64,000 bases of DNA from Sphingomonas_R arantia (GCF_042682045.1 NZ_JBHUGS010000002.1:186001-250000), one strand, 5' to 3'. Positions 17,000 through 25,634 are shown, numbered from the stretch's first letter. The notes: a model not told the origin generated them from the sequence alone. Made by a program: numbers and translations.

Positions 17000-17254
17000 T
17001 CAGCGATCGGTTGCGAGGCGCTGGAGGATATGTGGATCGCCACGGTAGCGGATCTTGAGCCGGCGTTCGTCGGCGTCGAGCGTGTCGCAGCGGAGCGTGC
17101 GGATCGCGTGTTCGATCTGCCGGGCGCGGGCCGGGTCGTAGGGTTCTTCGCCCGACCAGTGGTTGCACGCCGTGCGGCGGTCGATCAGCGCGCGGACCGC
17201 GGGTGGGTCGGTGACGGGCGTGGCAGCGGCGGCGATCGCAAGGAAGACGAGCAT
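17000..17254 (-). CDS. Small exported hypothetical protein, 84 aa
   Basis: I chose the ATG at 17254, giving an N-terminal signal peptide MLVFLAIAAAATPVTDPPA and a short mature part with two cysteines (RRTACNHWSGEE and RTLRCDTLDADER) that could pair. GGGA lies 7 bases upstream. The mature protein is charged and hydrophilic (RRLKIRYRGDPHILQRLATDR). The longer frame to 17737 is a shadow of the gene on the other strand. No family recognised. Confidence 0.6.
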   Translation of the reverse strand: MLVFLAIAAAATPVTDPPAVRALIDRRTACNHWSGEEPYDPARARQIEHAIRTLRCDTLDADERRLKIRYRGDPHILQRLATDR

Positions 17255-17353
17255 GGTTTGTCCCGAACCCGGTTGGCCCGGTGGCGAACCTAGCTTGAAC
17301 GGCGACGATTGCCAGCATAGCGTCGGCCGGTCGAGATGATCGGGGGACCGACG

Positions 17354-17758
17354 ATGCCGTGTCATGGAGCCCATGCCGTCTTTGCGGTGATTACGCTCGC
17401 CGCAGTCCAGCCGGCCGCGGCGGCACCCGCCGTGGCGGTCCGGATCGGGGGCGACGCGGAACTGGATGCCTGTCCGTCGCTGGGCGCGGTCGTGGGGCTC
17501 GATCCGAAGGGCGACAATTTCCTGTCGGTGCGCAGCGGCCCTGGCGGCACGCCGTATCGCGAGACGGACCGGATCGGGACGGGTCGGCGGGTCGCGATCT
17601 GCGCCGACCGTGGCGCGTGGCTCGGGATCGTCTACCCGCAGGGCGATGGGCCGGTGAATTGCGGGGTCGCGACCCCAGTGCCGCGGCCGAGCGCGTATCG
17701 CGGGCCGTGCCGCTCGGGCTGGGTCCATAGGCGCCATGTCCGCGTGATCGCGGGCTAG
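17354..17758 (+). CDS. Exported SH3-like domain protein, 134 aa
   Basis: The ATG at 17354 has GGGGGA 6 bases upstream, so I prefer it to 17336. A signal peptide ends near AAVQPAAAAPAVA. The rest resembles a bacterial SH3 (SH3b) fold: FLSVRSGPGGTPYRETDRIGTG, then VAICADRGAWLGIVYPQG, and GWVHRRHVRV at the end, with four cysteines in the mature part. SH3b domains in exported proteins usually bind cell wall or assist other envelope proteins. A second SH3-like exported protein is encoded at 19479-20060. Role unknown. Confidence 0.7.
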   Translation: MPCHGAHAVFAVITLAAVQPAAAAPAVAVRIGGDAELDACPSLGAVVGLDPKGDNFLSVRSGPGGTPYRETDRIGTGRRVAICADRGAWLGIVYPQGDGPVNCGVATPVPRPSAYRGPCRSGWVHRRHVRVIAG

Positions 17759-17773
17759 GCGTCGATCGCCCGG

Positions 17774-18586
17774 TCAGCGTGTGGGCGGGGCAAAGCGAAT
17801 CGGGGGCGTTTCGGGGAAGTACAGCCCGTAATATTCGCCGGCGCGCTGTTCGGGGTGGCTGGTGAAATCCACGTAGGGTGCCGCGCAGTGCGGGCAGCGG
17901 AACGGGTTGCGGTAGGCGAAGGCGGTGCCGTCCGGCGCGGCCGGCAGTGACGCCTCCAGCGCGGCGAGCGCGGTCGGATCGGGATCGGCGAGCGCGACCG
18001 GCGCACCGGGGAGGGAAGCCGCGACGGTCAGCGTGTGGCGGCCGGAAGCGGAGTAGAAATAACCGAGATCCGCGAAACCGGCATGGAACGAGCGGACGAC
18101 GAACGAGCGGCCGCACGCGTCGCATTCGCAGGACAACAGGATGTTGCCGGGAGTGACGAGGCCGGCGAAGTGCAGGCCGCGTGCGAACAGGCCACGCCCG
18201 GTCAGCGTCGGCGCAGTGGCACCGGGCAGGAAGAATGGCTGGAAGCGCATCGCGACCTCATCGTCGGCGATCGCCGCTCCGGATGCGTGATCGGGCCGTG
18301 CGGTGACGACGGCATCGGCCTGGCAGCCGAGGTTCGGATGAACGCGGACGCTGAGATGCAGCCAGCCGCTGTCCGCGGGCAGATGATGGCGGTGGACCGT
18401 TCCGGCATCGTCGACGAATTCGATCGTCGCCGGCGCGTCGAGCGCGACGTCCGGGTGCAGGTCGCAGGGGATGTCTGTGGTGTGGACGGTGGCCACCGTG
18501 CGGCCGTTGACCCGGACGGTCAGGCGCGGCGTGTCGACCGGTGCTGCTGTTTTCGGGGCGCTGCGGAACAGGTCGCGGAGGTTCAT
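17774..18586 (-). CDS. Hypothetical Cys-motif (zinc-ribbon-like) protein, 270 aa
   Basis: Family not recognised. The N-terminal half looks beta-rich (RLTVRVNGRTVATVHTTDI; SGWLHLSVRVHPN). Two cysteine pairs, LLSCECDACGRSFVV at about residue 150 and NPFRCPHCAAPYVDF at about residue 235, could make a zinc ribbon. There is no signal peptide. GGGGACC precedes the ATG at 18586. It is divergent from the GTG-start gene at 18718, which also carries a CPRCG motif. Confidence 0.65.
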   Translation of the reverse strand: MNLRDLFRSAPKTAAPVDTPRLTVRVNGRTVATVHTTDIPCDLHPDVALDAPATIEFVDDAGTVHRHHLPADSGWLHLSVRVHPNLGCQADAVVTARPDHASGAAIADDEVAMRFQPFFLPGATAPTLTGRGLFARGLHFAGLVTPGNILLSCECDACGRSFVVRSFHAGFADLGYFYSASGRHTLTVAASLPGAPVALADPDPTALAALEASLPAAPDGTAFAYRNPFRCPHCAAPYVDFTSHPEQRAGEYYGLYFPETPPIRFAPPTR

Positions 18587-18717
18587 TGCGGTCCCCTTCG
18601 GACGATGGGCGTCTGGAACAATCAGTCCGTTGCAATCGGTTGGTAGCGGGGCGGTGTCTGTGGCACCAGTCCGGTTGCGGAGCCGTGGCGTTCAGCGGCG
18701 ACGGTCTAGAGGTCAGC

Positions 18718-19482
18718 GTGGACGGGCGCATACGGAACCGGTTTGGGGCGCGGCGCAAGCGAAACGGTCTGTCCCGGCTTGGTTCGGTGGCTCTGCTGGT
18801 GGTCGTGCCGGTCGCGATCCTGCTGTTCTGCCTGGCGCTGCCGCTGTTCCTGCCGTGGTTGGGCTGGACCATGAGGCGGGACGAGCGGCGCAAGCGGGAA
18901 CGCGTGGCGGCGTGGCCATGTGGGTGGTGCGTGGCGCCGCTCGGGGTGGCGGCGCTGGACCGCGGGGACGCGGTGCAGGCGGCGTGGCGGGTGGCGACGC
19001 CGGCGGACGACGCGCTTGTGGGGCGGCGGCACCCGCATAGTCTCGATGCCTGTTGCCCGCGTTGTGGTGCTGGTCACGGCTATGACGGCGGGACGGGCGG
19101 TTTCGTCATGGTGGATGCGCGCGAGGTCGCGGCACTGAGCGGTTCGCCCAATGCGGCGCGGGGTGGGGTGGCGATGGCCTGGCCTTGGCAACCATGGCTG
19201 GCCGCGTCTTGCCGCATCGTGGTTGGGCGGCATTCGGGGCCGCCGATCGTCGTCGCGGTGCCGCCGTCCGTCGATGTCGGGGCGATCGCGGAGGCACTGC
19301 TGCGCTTGCCCGATCTGGATTTGGCGGGCGGGTGGCGGTTGACCGTCGGGCCGGTCGAGATCGCGTTCCGCCGACGGGACGGTATGCCCGCGATCCGGCG
19401 ATCGGGTCCTGCGTTGCGGGTCGAGCAACTGGGGTCGGGTGATGCGGTTGCGTTGGAACGGGCGGAGGATTTGCGGGCATGA
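18718..19482 (+). CDS. Hypothetical membrane-anchored Cys-motif protein, 254 aa
   Basis: I chose the GTG at 18718 (MDGRIRNRFGARRKRNG) because AGAGG lies just upstream; the frame is open further back without a good start. A single membrane span, VALLVVVPVAILLFCLALPLF, occupies about residues 24-46, followed by a basic stretch (RRDERRKRER). The C-terminal domain has CGWC and SLDACCPRCGAGHGYDGG, possibly zinc binding. The stop overlaps the next ATG (ATGA), coupling it to the exported SH3-like protein. Family not recognised. Confidence 0.6.
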   Translation: MDGRIRNRFGARRKRNGLSRLGSVALLVVVPVAILLFCLALPLFLPWLGWTMRRDERRKRERVAAWPCGWCVAPLGVAALDRGDAVQAAWRVATPADDALVGRRHPHSLDACCPRCGAGHGYDGGTGGFVMVDAREVAALSGSPNAARGGVAMAWPWQPWLAASCRIVVGRHSGPPIVVAVPPSVDVGAIAEALLRLPDLDLAGGWRLTVGPVEIAFRRRDGMPAIRRSGPALRVEQLGSGDAVALERAEDLRA

Positions 19483-20060
19483 TGGGGTTGATGCTGGTCC
19501 TTGCGGCCGCCGCGGTTCCAGCGAGTGCGGCGCGGTGCGCGATCGATGGCTGGTCGAGCGATACCGACCCGACGGGGCTGCGCGTACGGGCGGGGCCGGC
19601 GTCGGGCGCGCGCGAGATCGGACGGCTGCCGCCCGCGATCCGCGGAGACGACAGATATGCCCCGTCGTTTCATATCGTCGATATGCAGGATGGATGGGTG
19701 AACATCGCCGGTGCGGACGATCTGGATGCGCCGACGCCGCGGCCGGTGTTCGGCGGCACCGGCTGGGTCCATGGATCGCGTGTCACGTTCACGGTCCAGG
19801 CGACCGTCGGGCGGGCTGCAGCGCGGGTCGGCGCGCCGGTGGTTGTGGCGCTTGATACGGACCTGGGCGATGCGGGCGAGCGAACGCAGCCGATCCTGGC
19901 GTGCAGCGGCGGGTGGGGTCGGCTGCGCTACCGCGTTCCGGAAGGCGCGAAGGCGACGATCGGCGCGCGGACCGGGAAGGCCTGGTTCGGCGCGGTTTGC
20001 GGCAACCAGCATACGTCTTGCGATTCGCTGGTCGAGGCGGACAGCGTGCCGGGGCGGTAG
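19479..20060 (+). CDS. Exported SH3-like domain protein, 193 aa
   Basis: A signal peptide, MLVLAAAAVPASAARC, opens the protein. The mature part has an SH3b-like pattern: GLRVRAGPASGAREIGRLPP, then FHIVDMQDGWVNIAGADD and GTGWVHGSRVTF. A C-terminal region with further cysteines follows (ILACSGGWGRLRYR; AVCGNQHTSCDSLV). It is translationally coupled to the membrane-anchored protein upstream and related in layout to the SH3-like protein at 17354. Likely periplasmic; partner unknown. Confidence 0.7.
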   Translation: MMGLMLVLAAAAVPASAARCAIDGWSSDTDPTGLRVRAGPASGAREIGRLPPAIRGDDRYAPSFHIVDMQDGWVNIAGADDLDAPTPRPVFGGTGWVHGSRVTFTVQATVGRAAARVGAPVVVALDTDLGDAGERTQPILACSGGWGRLRYRVPEGAKATIGARTGKAWFGAVCGNQHTSCDSLVEADSVPGR

Positions 20061-20069
20061 CGCCGCCGG

Positions 20070-20765
20070 TCAGGCGAGCCGCCCCCCCGTGACGCGTTTC
20101 AGCCAGCGGGCGAACGCCCGGATCGCAAGGAACAGGATGCCGCCGACGAGCAGCCACGGCAGCGACGCGGCCAGCGCATAGACCAGCGCGACGACGCTGG
20201 CAGTCAGCGTTTCGCCGGCCGCACCCAGCGCGCCGCCGACCTGCGCGAAGAAGCCGCTCGTGCCGTCATACTGGATGCGGATCGCCGATGTCTGGAGTCG
20301 TTGCTGAATGTTCGCCAGCGCGGCCTGGTTGGTGGCGCCACCCTTCTGCGCGACCTTGGCCTGCGCCTCGGTGCGCTGAACGGACAGATCCTCCGCCTCG
20401 AAATCGCGCGAGACGAGTTTGCCGCCAAGCGCGCTGACCGGAGCGAGGAGCGCCTGGTCGAACGCCCGCGTGTCCGCACTGGCGACCGCGAAACGGAGCG
20501 AACCCGAGGATGCGCCCTGACCCATGCCGACGCTGCGGTGCATTTCGAGCATGCGGCAGCGCGCGGGGCCGAGCCGGTCGCACAGCGCGATGTGGCGATC
20601 CTGCGCCTGCCCGACCGCGGTGCCGGGCAAGGCGAAGCGATAGTCGAAGCCGTAGGCGATCGTCGATGCGGCGTCCGGTTCCGCCACGCCGCCGCCGCCG
20701 CTGTCGCCGCCGCTGCATCCGGCAAGGGTCATCGCGACGATCATGATCGGCAGACGGATCAGCAC
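20070..20765 (-). CDS. DUF4349-type lipoprotein, membrane-tethered
   Basis: The GTG at 20765 has GGAAG 7 bases upstream and gives a short signal with a lipobox (MIVAMTLAGC), so the product is a 231-residue lipoprotein. The body matches DUF4349 proteins: a beta-alpha-beta pair around DTRAFDQALLAPVSALGGKLVSRDFEAEDLS, a helical segment (AALANIQQRLQTSAIRIQY), and a C-terminal membrane span (LAASLPWLLVGGILFLAIRA) followed by basic residues. Such proteins span the envelope, but no function is established. The gene is convergent with the SH3-like gene at 19479. Confidence 0.75.
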   Translation of the reverse strand: MLIRLPIMIVAMTLAGCSGGDSGGGGVAEPDAASTIAYGFDYRFALPGTAVGQAQDRHIALCDRLGPARCRMLEMHRSVGMGQGASSGSLRFAVASADTRAFDQALLAPVSALGGKLVSRDFEAEDLSVQRTEAQAKVAQKGGATNQAALANIQQRLQTSAIRIQYDGTSGFFAQVGGALGAAGETLTASVVALVYALAASLPWLLVGGILFLAIRAFARWLKRVTGGRLA

Positions 20766-20863
20766 GAGAACGCTTCCTTCCAAAGGGCTTACCGCGGCGA
20801 TCGACAGGATCCGGTGAGGCCCGATGTTGCAACGGCCGTGCCGCGCGTGCAACCTGTTAGGCG

Positions 20864-21478
20864 ATGATGATGCAGGCTTTGCCGTCAGGTCATGGGACGC
20901 CACGGTGCGGGCTCTTCGCCGGGGCGGCGCTGCTGCTGGCGGCGCTGCCGTCCGGGGTTTGGGCGCAGGGCGGTGGCGGGTCACCGTCCTTTCCGCTGGC
21001 ATGTGCCTTCATCGATCGCGGTGGCGAATTGCAGAACGCGGATTATTGCGGGGCCGAAACGGCCGAGGGGATGGTCGTCGCACCGGCGGTGAGTGGCGCG
21101 CTGGGCTATCGCGGCGGGCTGGCGTCGTTCGCGGTAACCGGCCGGGGCTGGTATTATCGCCGGCGGGACGGTGTGACGCGCGAGATGGTGACGTTCGACA
21201 ACGGGCCGGACGAGTTCGTCGAGGGGCTGGCGCGCGCAAAGGTCGACGGCAAGCTGGCCTATGTCGACCGGCGGCTGCGTATCCGGGTGCGGACCCGGTA
21301 TGATTGGGGCGACCGGTTCGCGAACGGGCGCGCGGCCGTGTGCGTCGGATGTGTGGCGACGATGGTCGACGGCGGCGAGCACCGCATGATGACCGGCGGC
21401 CGGTGGGGCGTGATCGACCGGCGCGGGCGCGAGGTGGTGGCCGTGAACCGTTCCGAGCGGCCGTCCGGCACGGAGTAG
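20864..21478 (+). CDS. Exported WG-repeat-like protein, 204 aa
   Basis: An N-terminal signal (LFAGAALLLAALPSGVWAQ) is followed by a mature domain with WG-repeat-like strands: FDNGPDEFVEGLARAKVDGK, YDWGDRFANGRAAVC and GRWGVIDRRGREVVAVN. WG repeats build beta-sheet scaffolds of unknown binding function. It begins ATGATGATG, so the exact start is uncertain by one or two codons. It converges with the gene at 21498. Confidence 0.65.
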   Translation: MMMQALPSGHGTPRCGLFAGAALLLAALPSGVWAQGGGGSPSFPLACAFIDRGGELQNADYCGAETAEGMVVAPAVSGALGYRGGLASFAVTGRGWYYRRRDGVTREMVTFDNGPDEFVEGLARAKVDGKLAYVDRRLRIRVRTRYDWGDRFANGRAAVCVGCVATMVDGGEHRMMTGGRWGVIDRRGREVVAVNRSERPSGTE

Positions 21479-21497
21479 CGGACGGCGGTCGACACCG

Positions 21498-22328
21498 TTA
21501 TTCGGGTGCGCAGGCCCAGGTGAAGGTGCCGAACCCGCTCTTGATCCCCGGCGCCGCACGGCGGGGGAAGCGGAGCGTGCGGGGTGGATGGACGTTGTCC
21601 GAGATGCCGATCGTGACGAAGCGGCCGCTGGGCAGGAAATAGCTGTTCGGCTGCACCATCCATTCAATGCGGTGCGACCCGCCGGACCAGGTCAGCAACG
21701 TGCCGCAATGGCCGCTCGGCTGGACCGAGAGGATGAGGCGGCCGTCGAGCGTGCCCTGACCGATCAGACCGGCGCGCAGTTTCTTAAGCGCGGCCGCGTG
21801 GGCGGCGATGGTGCCGGCCGGATAGCCGGTCGCGCTGGTGGCGGTGGAGAGGGTGGTCGCGAGCCGCTGGTAGAAATCGCGTGAGGCCGTGTTGGCGCGC
21901 GCGGCGAAATGCGCGGCGGTCTGCCGTGCCGCCTGCGCGCCGAGCAGGAACGCCGCATGGTCGGCGGGGGCGGTGCCGCCCGACACCGGGTGGCCGTAGG
22001 GATCGAACCGGGTCACGGCGAGCATTGCGTGCGGGAAGACGAACAGCGTGCCGGTCACGGGGCGACCGTTCGCGGCCTGACCGAGGAACAGGCTGTAGTC
22101 GAGGCTGCGCTGCACGCGGAGCATACCGATGCCGTCCGCCGCGCCGCCGCGGCACGGGCCGATCCAGCTGGTGACGCCGGCCTCGAGATCGTGCGGTACC
22201 ATGATGCGGCAGGGGGCGGCGGTCCGGGGTGGGGCGGGTGCTGCCGACGTGCCGGGCGTGGCCGACGTGCCGGTCATCGCGATCAGGACGATCCGCGCGA
22301 TAATGCTGCGGCATGTCGGTGCGGCCAT
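21498..22328 (-). CDS. Exported hypothetical protein, 276 aa
   Basis: GGAGG precedes a tandem ATGATG; the second ATG (22328) has the better 5-base spacing, the first is at 22331. The N-terminus (IIARIVLIAMTGTSATPGTSA) looks like a signal peptide. The mature part has two likely disulphide cysteine pairs (APCRIMV, WIGPCRGG, SGHCGTLL, FTWACAPE) and ends in a basic proline-rich segment. The stop of the upstream lipoprotein gene overlaps this start, so the two are coupled. Family not recognised. Confidence 0.6.
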   Translation of the reverse strand: MAAPTCRSIIARIVLIAMTGTSATPGTSAAPAPPRTAAPCRIMVPHDLEAGVTSWIGPCRGGAADGIGMLRVQRSLDYSLFLGQAANGRPVTGTLFVFPHAMLAVTRFDPYGHPVSGGTAPADHAAFLLGAQAARQTAAHFAARANTASRDFYQRLATTLSTATSATGYPAGTIAAHAAALKKLRAGLIGQGTLDGRLILSVQPSGHCGTLLTWSGGSHRIEWMVQPNSYFLPSGRFVTIGISDNVHPPRTLRFPRRAAPGIKSGFGTFTWACAPE

Positions 22329-22732
22329 CATTGCCTCCAAGGTCGGCGGTGGCATTGCGGGCAGTAGAGCGTGAGGCGGGGGCGGCCGGCGCGGTCGAGC
22401 CAGCCTAGCGCGAAGCGATCGACCTGCCACCGGCCGCGGCTGCCGTCGGCGAAGCGGACCGCGCCGCGCGCCACGCAACCGGATTCGGACAGCGTGTAAT
22501 GCACGTCGCGGCGGTCGGCCGACTTGGCGCCGCGGAAGAACGAACGGACATCCGCCAAGGTCGGGCGGAAATCCGCGCAGGGCGGCTCGCCTGTTGTTTT
22601 CCAGAGGGTTGCGCCCTGTTCTTCGATCCGGATTTCAGCGACCGCCGGCAGCTGCGCGGGGCAGAGCGGCGGTTCAAACTCGCTACCGGATGTGCAGGCG
22701 GTGGCGGCGAGCAGTGCGACGAGACCGATCAT
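22328..22732 (-). CDS. Small putative lipoprotein, 134 aa
   Basis: The N-terminus MIGLVALLAATACTSGSEFEPP carries a lipobox (ATAC). The mature part has cysteines at CPAQLP, EPPCADF, SGCVARG and the C-terminal YCPQCHRRPW, the last resembling a metal-binding CxxC. Its TGA stop is embedded in the ATGATG start of the next gene. No family recognised. The adjoining gene at 22815 is also exported. Confidence 0.55.
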   Translation of the reverse strand: MIGLVALLAATACTSGSEFEPPLCPAQLPAVAEIRIEEQGATLWKTTGEPPCADFRPTLADVRSFFRGAKSADRRDVHYTLSESGCVARGAVRFADGSRGRWQVDRFALGWLDRAGRPRLTLYCPQCHRRPWRQ

Positions 22733-22814
22733 CGGCGGCTAAGCGGCCGGGGGCGCGGCCGGAGCCTCGCCAAGGGAGCGGGGTCGAGCGTCCTGTCGTT
22801 CGGGCGCTCCGCCT

Positions 22815-23264
22815 TCAAAGGAAGATATCGACATAGTCGGTCAGTCCGTCGCAGCGCTCCATCTCCTGCATCCGCCAGTAGCGCCGAACGCCAGTCTGGC
22901 GGAAGTGAAAGACGCCGTCGCGGATGCAGCGGCGGCCGGGATCGGGCGTGTCGGCGATGACGATGCGGCCGCGGAAGGTGAAGCTGCGCGCGTCGATGGC
23001 CAGCACGTCGCCCTCGATCGTCAGCAGGCCGGGCTCGCCGATCGCCCGGTGCATACCCTTCAGATGGACGAAGCCGTTGGCCAGCCGCACGTCGAGCTGG
23101 CCGCGTCCCGGCGTTTCGAACGAGATGTAGTGCAGCGTCACGCCGCTGTTCGTATACAGCCGCTGCAACGCCGCGCTGTCGTTGACGACCGTGCCGGACG
23201 GCGTGCCCGCGCCCGTCGTCGCCATCATCAGAAGCAGCAGGCAGGTCCGGGCGAAGGGGCGCAT
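22815..23264 (-). CDS. Exported hypothetical protein, 149 aa
   Basis: I chose the ATG at 23264 (MRPFARTCLLLLMMATTGAG), giving a signal peptide and GGAG 5 bases upstream; the open frame extends to 23714 only as a shadow. The mature domain is beta-rich: GVTLHYISFETPGRGQLDV, FVHLKGMHRAIGEPGLLTI and IDARSFTFRGRIVI, with a cysteine pair RRCIRDG and ERCDGLT. It resembles a small periplasmic binding or lipid-handling fold in general shape only. Family unknown. Confidence 0.6.
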   Translation of the reverse strand: MRPFARTCLLLLMMATTGAGTPSGTVVNDSAALQRLYTNSGVTLHYISFETPGRGQLDVRLANGFVHLKGMHRAIGEPGLLTIEGDVLAIDARSFTFRGRIVIADTPDPGRRCIRDGVFHFRQTGVRRYWRMQEMERCDGLTDYVDIFL

Positions 23265-23360
23265 GGATGCTCCAATATTATGTCGCGTCGCGTCGATATG
23301 GGATCGAACCCCATCGGCGGTGCGATTGCAACGGCGCAGGTGGCCGGTCAGCGTCGTCGC

Positions 23361-23886
23361 ATGATTGTCCGGACCGGCACCCATCGACTGATCGGGTGGG
23401 TGACGGCGGTGATCTATGCACTTCGGCCGCTGTCGTGCAGCCTGGTGCTGAGCCGCTATGCGCGCACCGACGACGTGCCATGGGCCATGTTCGACGCGCA
23501 CGGGATCGGCGCCATGACCGGTATGATCGGGGCATTGATCTGTGCCGGTCCGGTACTGGCGCTGGTGCGGGCGCTGTGCCGGCCGGCCGGGGGAGGGTGT
23601 CAGGCCGGTTGCGAAGCATGGCCTGACGGTCGGATCGGCGCTGGTGGCGATTGGGATCGGTGCGCCGAGCTTCACGCAGATCGAGTCTATGGCGGGGTTG
23701 CCGGCGAGCGTCATGTGGCCGGTGATCGCGTCGGTCTTGGCCTGGGCGATGCTGGTTGCGACGTTGTGGCTGTTCTGCCTTGGGTCGGATGCGGGGCGGC
23801 CGGCGATGATGCGGGTCCGGCGGCGCGCGATCGGCGTAGCGGTGCTGGTGACCGTGCCGAAGCTGATAATTTTGACGTGGGTGTAA
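23361..23886 (+). pseudogene. Small membrane protein, apparently frameshifted
   Basis: Two overlapping frames each carry hydrophobic spans that make sense together. The first frame (from the ATG at 23361) gives RLIGWVTAVIYALRPLSCSLV and GAMTGMIGALICAGPVLALV, then degenerates after about 23590. The frame one base later continues with LTVGSALVAIGIGAPSF, VMWPVIASVLAWAMLVATLW and AIGVAVLVTVPKLII to a stop at 23886. Removing one G from the five-G run at 23589-23593 would fuse them into a protein of about 175 residues with four or five spans. The break could be a real mutation or a sequencing error. Family unknown. Confidence 0.5.
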
Positions 23887-23890
23887 CCCG

Positions 23891-24300
23891 TTAGGGGATG
23901 CTATTGAGGAAGGATCTGATCTCGCTGGCTGTACTTAGATCGATCGCCGGGTGGGCCAGCGCGGTCTTAAGGGCGGCGCGGTAGGTCGCGCGTTCGACCG
24001 GGTCCGCTGTTCCGTTGATCAGGCGGTCCAGCATCCAGGCCGTCGGAGGCGTCGGTCGGTCGGCGAACGATCGCAGTAGGGCCGCTTCGTATCCGCGGCG
24101 ATGATGACGCTCGACAAAATGGACGAGCGGGCCCGGTTGCCGACATCGAGGTGCGGGTGCCGCGTGAGGAAGGTCAGTATCGCCTCGACGCCGTCCAGTC
24201 CGACGGCGCGGGCCTGCCACGCCTCCATCTTGGCATCGAGCGCGACGGTCAGGTCGTCGTCCTGCGGAATCGCCTCCAGTTCGGCGAGGAGACCGGCCAT
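23891..24300 (-). pseudogene. Small hypothetical gene, apparently frameshifted
   Basis: The ATG at 24300 overlaps the stop of the GH130 gene. Its frame reads MAGLLAELEAIPQDDDLTVA and LTFLTRHPHLDVGNRAR, then turns into low-quality sequence. A second frame continues with LVHFVERHHRRGYEAALLR, LINGTADPVERATYRAAL and ends SEIRSFLNSIP at 23891. A one-base loss around 24125-24135, near GGGCCC, would explain both halves. The restored protein would be about 136 residues, soluble and helical. It is probably co-transcribed with the GH130 gene. Family not recognised. Confidence 0.5.
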
Positions 24301-25595
24301 CAGTTCATCGTGGCGAGCAGATCATCGATGGCGACGGTGGCGAAGGTCGCGAAATTGTCCGCGACGCCGTAGGGGAGCAGCAGGGTTCGGTCATGGACCA
24401 GTGCGCCGCAGCTGTAGACGACGTTGGGCACGTAGCCGTCGCGTTCCTTGGGACTCGGGTGGACGAGCGGGAGGCTCATGCGGCCGATGACGCGGGTGGG
24501 GTCGTCGCGGTCGAGCAGGCAGGCGCCGATGCAGTAGGTCCGCACGGTGCCGACGCCGTGGGTCAGGACGAGCCAGCCTTCGTCCAGTTCGATGGGCGAC
24601 CCGCAATTGCCCATCTGGATGAATTCCCAGGGATATTGCGGGGTGATGATCTTCTCACCGCCCTCCCACTGATACAGGTCGTCGGAGGTCAGCAGCCAGA
24701 TGTTCGCATTGTCCTGCCGCCCCAGCATGACGTAGCGGCCGGCGATCTTGCGCGGGAACAGCGCCATGCCCTTCGCCGTGCCGGCCGAGCCGCTCAACGG
24801 GCGGATCTCGAACATTTCGGAGCCGTCGCTGCTGAGCATTTCGGAGTGGGCCGACGCGCCGCTGAACGCTGTATAGGTGCCGAGGATCTGGACGCTGCCG
24901 TCGTCGTCGGTGAAGCGGACGAGGCGGAGGTCCTCGATCCCCTGGCGTTGCGCCGGGGTGATCGGGAACAGCACGCGTTCGGACGGGTCGGTGCCATCGG
25001 GCCAGCGGAAGCGGACCGCGCCGTCCGCGTTGTCCCCGTCGATCGATTCGATAAGCGGCGACACCACGGTGGGGCTGGGCGGATCGACGACGAGCTCGCC
25101 GCCCGGCGTCTAGGTGCCGGTGCGGAACGTGACCGACGAAACATGCCCCTCGCCGATCCCGCGCAGCGACAGGATGAAGCGGATTGTGCCGTCCGCGAGG
25201 CCGGACTGGTCGGGGTGGAGGATGACGCTGGGGTTGAACAAGGCAGCCGCCTCGAACGAATATTCCTCGCTGAAATAGGCGCCGATCAGCAGTGCGGTGT
25301 CGCGTGGGATGGTGGCGCGATCCAGGGTCAGGCCGGACATTTCCTCGAACCGGCGGAACAGGACGGCCTCGACGCCCGTGTGGCGGCTCTTGAGCGAGGC
25401 CATCACGCGGTTCAGTTCGATCCGGAGCTGATCCTCGTCCAGCGTCAGGATGTGATCGACGATCCGCTGCGCGCGGGAACGGGACGGGTCCGTGAACCCG
25501 TCCGGATCGCCGACATCGAACGGGCGCAGGACGGTGCGGGACGGATCGGGATGCAGTTGCACCTCCGAATGGGTCATGATGTCCGTGCCGCTCAT
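24300..25595 (-). pseudogene. GH130-type glycoside phosphorylase gene with in-frame amber stop
   Basis: The frame starts at ATG 25595 (GGGAGC 5 bases upstream) and runs in one frame to 24300, but is cut by TAG at 25112-25110, after GEGHVSSVTFRTGT. The part after the stop continues the same family without loss: GGELVVDPPSPTVVSPLIES, GRQDNANIWLLTSDDLYQW, GNCGSPIELDEGWLVLTHGVG and PNVVYSCGALVHDR, all typical of GH130 beta-mannoside phosphorylases and hydrolases of the five-bladed propeller type. The intact protein would be about 431 residues. A TGG or CAG to TAG change is the simplest cause. Read-through, reinitiation at GTG codons near 25067, or a sequence error are alternatives. Confidence 0.75.
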
Positions 25596-25634
25596 GCGAT
25601 GCTCCCGAACGACTGGGGGATCGTTGTCGCCCTG

